Of a DNA stretch of 64,000 nucleotides, positions 62,776-64,000 are shown piece after piece. Location: NCBI RefSeq assembly GCF_000022565.1, contig NC_012483.1, positions 1,054,001 to 1,118,000 of the forward strand. The letters run 5' to 3'. How positions within the stretch are numbered: position 1 is the stretch's first letter; every line of letters starts with the position of its first letter. The position numbers and the translations under genes were made by a program. The notes beneath the pieces were generated by a model, which saw only the letters and a list, made by a program, of their open reading frames with translations, was not told the DNA's origin and did no database searches. Origin of the DNA: Acidobacterium capsulatum ATCC 51196 (GTDB lineage Bacteria > Acidobacteriota > Terriglobia > Terriglobales > Acidobacteriaceae).

Positions 62776-63108
62776 ATGACTCCAACGACACAATCCACGG
62801 GCAAGACGCCAGCATCTTCGGCCGTGGAGCGAGCCTTATGGAAAAAACTGAACGCGCAGGATGGAACGCTGGCCCTGTTGCGCACGGGCGGCTGGACGCT
62901 GTTTGCCTGCGGGCTCGCCTACGTGCTGGCCGGCACAGTGCTGGGCGGAATGACGCCGCAGGGCCCACGCACCATTGCCGGCTGGATGGCCGTGATTGTT
63001 TCGCTGATGACGCTGCCCTTTGGCGTGCTGGTCTTTTTGCTGGGGCTGGCCAAGGCGCTGCGCAACCGGCGTCTGGCCCGGCACGCGGCGGACGAATCGC
63101 GCGGCTGA
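62776..63108 (+). CDS. Small membrane protein, function unknown
   Basis: A 110-residue protein with two membrane helices, LFACGLAYVLAGTVLGG and MAVIVSLMTLPFGVLVFLLGLAKAL. It ends in a basic cytoplasmic tail. I do not recognise the family. It lies ten bases after DUF420 and probably belongs to the same operon. The longer frame that begins at 62665 overlaps DUF420 and is not supported. Confidence 0.65.
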   Translation: MTPTTQSTGKTPASSAVERALWKKLNAQDGTLALLRTGGWTLFACGLAYVLAGTVLGGMTPQGPRTIAGWMAVIVSLMTLPFGVLVFLLGLAKALRNRRLARHAADESRG

Positions 63109-63189
63109 GGCACACCCGTCCCTATCTGCTATGCTGCTAGGGATTCTCCCTGCGCCGGCGAACACGGCGGGGGAACACAAGGAGTATTT

Positions 63190-63657
63190 ATGGCGAAAAG
63201 CGTGAACAAGGTGATTCTACTGGGCAATGTAGGCAAAGACCCGGAAGTGAAATTTGCGGCCAGCGGCACGGCGATCGCCAGCTTTACTCTCGCCACGTCC
63301 GAGCGGTTCAAGGACAAAAGCGGTGAATGGCAGGATCGCACCGAGTGGCACGCGCTGACTGCCTTTGGCAAGGTTGCCGAAATCATTCGCGACTATGTGA
63401 AGAAGGGCTCAAAGCTCTACGTGGAAGGCAGCCTGCGCACGACCTCATGGGACGATAAGCAGTCCGGTCAAAAGCGCTACAAGACGGAAATTGTCGTGGG
63501 CGATATTTCGCTGCTCTCCGGCCGCGGTGAGGGCGAGAGCGGTGGAGGCGGCTACAGCCGGTCCAGCAGTGCGAGCAGCTATGACCAGCGCGGTCCCAGC
63601 TCGAACGACGAGCTGATGCACTCGGCCGAAATCACTGACGACGACATTCCCTTCTAG
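63190..63657 (+). CDS. ssb: Single-stranded DNA-binding protein
   Basis: A 155-residue protein with the OB-fold (KVILLGNVGKDPEVKFAASGTAIASFTLATSERF, KGSKLYVEGSLRTTSWDD), a Gly/Ser-rich linker (GEGESGGGGYSRSSSASS) and the acidic tip DDDIPF that docks partner proteins. The length is typical for bacterial SSB. AAGGAG precedes the ATG. It is separated from the DUF420 operon by 81 bases. Confidence 0.95.
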   Translation: MAKSVNKVILLGNVGKDPEVKFAASGTAIASFTLATSERFKDKSGEWQDRTEWHALTAFGKVAEIIRDYVKKGSKLYVEGSLRTTSWDDKQSGQKRYKTEIVVGDISLLSGRGEGESGGGGYSRSSSASSYDQRGPSSNDELMHSAEITDDDIPF

Positions 63658-64000
63658 CGTTTTGCAAGCGCGGCAGCAGAAGCCGTACCCCGGTTTCTGC
63701 CGCCGTGGCTGAATTCTTTCAATCGCGTCATCCCCTCTTCTCCTTCCCTTCTTCTCATCTTTTTCTTCCCCTCAACGCAGCCCCGCGCTCTGCGCGCATG
63801 CGTCCGAAAATCCGCATAAAAACTGGCTTTTCCCTGCTGACGCCTGCCTCATGTAATGCCACGGCGCAGACGATGAAGCTGTTGTCCCCGGTACTTTCCG
63901 CAATCGATCTGCATGCGGAAGGCCCGTCAGCCATTGCATGGCAGTGAGAGCGATGCGCGGGGATCTCCATGGCGCATGCTCCGCCGGATTCGGGACGCAG
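63658..64000. other. 343-base region to the window end, no gene seen
   Basis: After ssb there is an imperfect stem (about 63670-63706, GCGGCAG/CTGCCGC) that may terminate ssb. Open frames present (63705-63947 plus, 63755-63970 minus) lack family features. A gene may begin beyond 64000. Confidence 0.5.

Noticed and set aside
1-64000. tRNA, rRNA or riboswitch genes
   Set aside because: I looked for T-arm GGTTCGAATCC-type signatures and known leader motifs and saw none; short structured RNAs could still be missed by eye.

Overview
The window is high-GC, densely packed DNA. Its gene content looks like a chromosomal segment of an acidobacterium of the class Terriglobia (Acidobacteriaceae-like). 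Pointers are the Oar-like TonB receptor with an N-terminal carboxypeptidase-type regulatory domain, the winged-helix/malectin membrane protein, the futalosine menaquinone enzyme MqnE, the FtsX/MacB-type permease pair, and the short hairpin-rich intergenic repeats. The taxonomic call is inference; no rRNA gene is present, and I saw no tRNA, CRISPR array, prophage or insertion sequence.

Layout. 1-1.7 kb: an RlpA-like protein and pyrF. 1.5-2.5 kb: a gene-free stretch of palindromic and dispersed repeats. 2.5-5.3 kb: two MacB/FtsX-type permeases separated by two tandem-repeat arrays. 5.4-15.5 kb: a carbohydrate-utilisation locus with a secreted GH39-like enzyme, a secreted GH42-like enzyme and a 1281-residue TonB receptor, all on the minus strand. 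Diverging from them is a membrane protein with an N-terminal winged helix and two extracytoplasmic malectin domains, a likely one-component sugar sensor. 15.6-22.3 kb: a 59-residue protein, mqnE, a secreted thioredoxin-like protein, an acetyltransferase coupled to an 11-Asp-box propeller, and an OmpA-like barrel protein. 22.5-27.9 kb: a lone nuoB, then the nitrogen module amtB-glnB-glnD. 28-33.2 kb: an MHYT-GGDEF-EAL protein, an M28 peptidase and an MscL with a zinc ribbon. 33.3-35.1 kb: convergently oriented subunits of a 3-oxoacid CoA-transferase. 35.2-41.5 kb: AddB/AddA-like recombination nuclease-helicase. 41.6-45.9 kb: phosphate control, phoB-phoR-pstB-phoU. 46.1-48.3 kb: a response regulator and histidine kinase pair. 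48.3-55.9 kb: YjbQ, a metallo-beta-lactamase-fold hydrolase, two secreted proteins of unknown function, an SDR, a MoaD-MoaE fusion, a VWA protein, an Hfq-like Sm protein and an inositol-monophosphatase-type enzyme. 56-63.7 kb: a 7Fe ferredoxin, an ECF sigma factor with a cytosolic zinc anti-sigma factor, shikimate kinase, an AI-2E-family protein, ctaB, an ABC exporter, DUF420 and ssb.

How the parts work together. The strongest unit is the 5.4-15.5 kb locus. The receptor would import oligosaccharide, the two secreted hydrolases would cut it, and the malectin protein could sense sugar in the periplasm while touching DNA through its cytoplasmic winged helix. The divergent promoter region between receptor and sensor holds three inverted repeats that could be its operators. 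Translational coupling (4-base overlaps) ties several other pairs: pstB/phoU, moaDE/VWA, Sm protein/IMPase, and sigma/anti-sigma.

Start codons were chosen from Shine-Dalgarno spacing, signal peptides and overlap with neighbours. TTG starts seem common here (GH39, malectin sensor, phoR, M28 peptidase, thioredoxin-like protein). All family assignments are from reading motifs, with no database search.
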